Positions 63,292 through 64,000 of a stretch of 64,000 nt of DNA are shown piece by piece. Origin of the DNA: JAJCYK01 sp965212195 (lineage in GTDB: Bacteria > Bacteroidota > Bacteroidia > Cytophagales > Cyclobacteriaceae); the NCBI GenBank assembly GCA_965212195.1, contig CBDBUW010000015.1, positions 186,001-250,000 on the forward strand, written 5' to 3'. The position numbers were made by a program, and so were the translations under genes. The notes beneath the pieces are model-generated. The model saw only the letters and a program-made list of their open reading frames with translations, made no database searches and was not told where the DNA came from. The first letter of the stretch is position 1, and each line of letters begins with the position of its first letter.

Positions 63292-64000
63292 ATGACTTTC
63301 GGAATTTACGAATTGCTCACCCTCTTAGGCGCCCTGGGCTTTTTCATTTACGGAATGAAGATAATGAGCGAGGGCATACAGAAGATAGCTGGAGAAAGAA
63401 TGCGTCAAATACTAGGCGCCATGACCCAGAATAGATTCCTGGGAGTATTTACGGGATTCCTAATCACGGGCCTGGTCCAATCGTCCTCAGCCACCACAGT
63501 AATGACGGTAAGCTTTGTAAACGCTGGCCTCTTATCGCTTGTTCAGTCTGCCGGTGTCATGATGGGCGCCAACGTAGGGACCACGGTTACCGCCTGGTTT
63601 TTATCAATCCTGGGTTTCAAAGTTAAAATCGCGGCGGTGGCCTTGCCTATTATTGCTGTGGGTATTCCCTTGATGTTTTTTAAGAAACAGTATCTGAAGA
63701 ACTACGGGGAGTTTTTTGTGGGCTTCGCGTTGCTTTTTCTGGGCTTGGACGAATTAAAGCAGTCGGTACCGGATCTAAAATCCAATCCGGAAGCGCTGGC
63801 GTTCGTCTCAGAATATGCAGATTTAGGTTGGTTCACCTCCCGATTGATCTTTATTGGGATCGGCACTTTGCTTACCATAGTCATACAATCGTCCAGTGCG
63901 GCGATGGCGCTCACCTTAGTGATGTGCAACGAAGGCTGGATCCCTTTTGACATCGGCGCTGCTATGGTGTTGGGTGAGAATATCGGCACCACTATTACTG
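63292..64000 (+). CDS. Na/Pi cotransporter family protein (3' truncated by window)
   Basis: The frame from ATG 63292 is open to the window end (236 codons seen). The first residues MTFGIYELLTLLGALGFFIYGMK and KIMSEGIQKIAG are typical of the NptA/YjbB Na/Pi family. Two QSSSA motifs, in GLVQSSSATTVMTV near residue 62 and TIVIQSSSAAMALTL near residue 200, mark the inverted repeat that binds sodium and phosphate. Membrane helices fill most of the seen part. The C-terminal PhoU-like domain, if present, lies outside the window. Confidence 0.93.
   Translation, partial: MTFGIYELLTLLGALGFFIYGMKIMSEGIQKIAGERMRQILGAMTQNRFLGVFTGFLITGLVQSSSATTVMTVSFVNAGLLSLVQSAGVMMGANVGTTVTAWFLSILGFKVKIAAVALPIIAVGIPLMFFKKQYLKNYGEFFVGFALLFLGLDELKQSVPDLKSNPEALAFVSEYADLGWFTSRLIFIGIGTLLTIVIQSSSAAMALTLVMCNEGWIPFDIGAAMVLGENIGTTIT

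Overview
This window is chromosomal DNA of a member of the Bacteroidota, most likely a free-living marine or aquatic flavobacterium-like or cytophaga-like lineage. The evidence is a fused SecDF, two large Oar-like TonB-dependent receptors, a DUF4270 lipoprotein, a PopT/DUF368 protein, a GldI-like FKBP lipoprotein, a geranylgeranylglyceryl-phosphate-synthase-family enzyme, a Rho with an inserted basic linker, weak Shine-Dalgarno sequences, and several promoters of the Bacteroidota type (TTG, 19-20 bp, TAnnTTTG). No genus can be assigned from the sequence alone. Coding density is high. I found no rRNA, tRNA, CRISPR array, transposase or prophage, so this is largely core genome with a few accessory islands.

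Layout. 1-5350 (+): TPR protein (5' cut by the window), phosphosulfolactate synthase, PopT-like DUF368, aroE, uvrB. 5382-7083 (-): superoxide dismutase, tadA, small exported protein. 7160-8908 (+): aspS. 8948-16214 (-): secDF with a small exported protein, udk, rdgB, two FKBP lipoproteins and a DHH phosphoesterase. 16370 (+): ndk. 16783-18614 (-): a flippase-like membrane protein and scpA. 18812-22960 (+): dxs, a membrane protein with a zinc ribbon, ogt, HAD hydrolase. 22943-34718 (-): MltF-like transglycosylase, sulfatase, a cluster of short dispersed repeats, two tandem Oar-like TonB receptors and a PhoD-like phosphatase. 34811-38343 (+): M14 carboxypeptidase, unknown protein, short SSB. 38374-39279 (-): SdiA-regulated-like lipoprotein, divergent from 39352 (+), an HD-domain protein fused to a Pycsar-effector-like membrane module. 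40647-44559 (-): GNAT, prolyl oligopeptidase, serS. 44842 (+): rho. 46389-50619 (-): saccharopine/alanine-dehydrogenase-like enzyme, AIM24-like protein, small basic protein, gltX, ridA. 50665 (+): a shortened 3-hydroxyacyl-CoA-dehydrogenase-like protein. 51338-55377 (-): glmS, DUF4270, half-length glycogen-synthase-like protein. 55484-60325 (+): panC, a second flippase-like protein, zinc metallopeptidase, acyl-CoA dehydrogenase, and an AraC regulator broken by a one-base frameshift. 60311-63103 (-): GGGPS-family enzyme, two small membrane proteins, phosphate-type porin. 63292-end (+): Na/Pi cotransporter (3' cut by the window).

How the genes fit together. Most genes are housekeeping (translation, isoprenoid, cell wall and nucleotide metabolism, protein export). 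The middle (22.9-38 kb) is an envelope and scavenging block: lytic transglycosylase, sulfatase, TonB receptors, PhoD phosphatase and secreted carboxypeptidase. The right end pairs an outer-membrane phosphate-type porin with an inner-membrane Na/Pi transporter. The points most worth a second look are the orphan HD-Pycsar-effector fusion, the frameshifted AraC gene, the repeat cluster at 26.06-26.2 kb, the glycogen-synthase-like protein lacking its substrate-binding motif, and the 3HCDH-like protein with a shrunken Rossmann domain.
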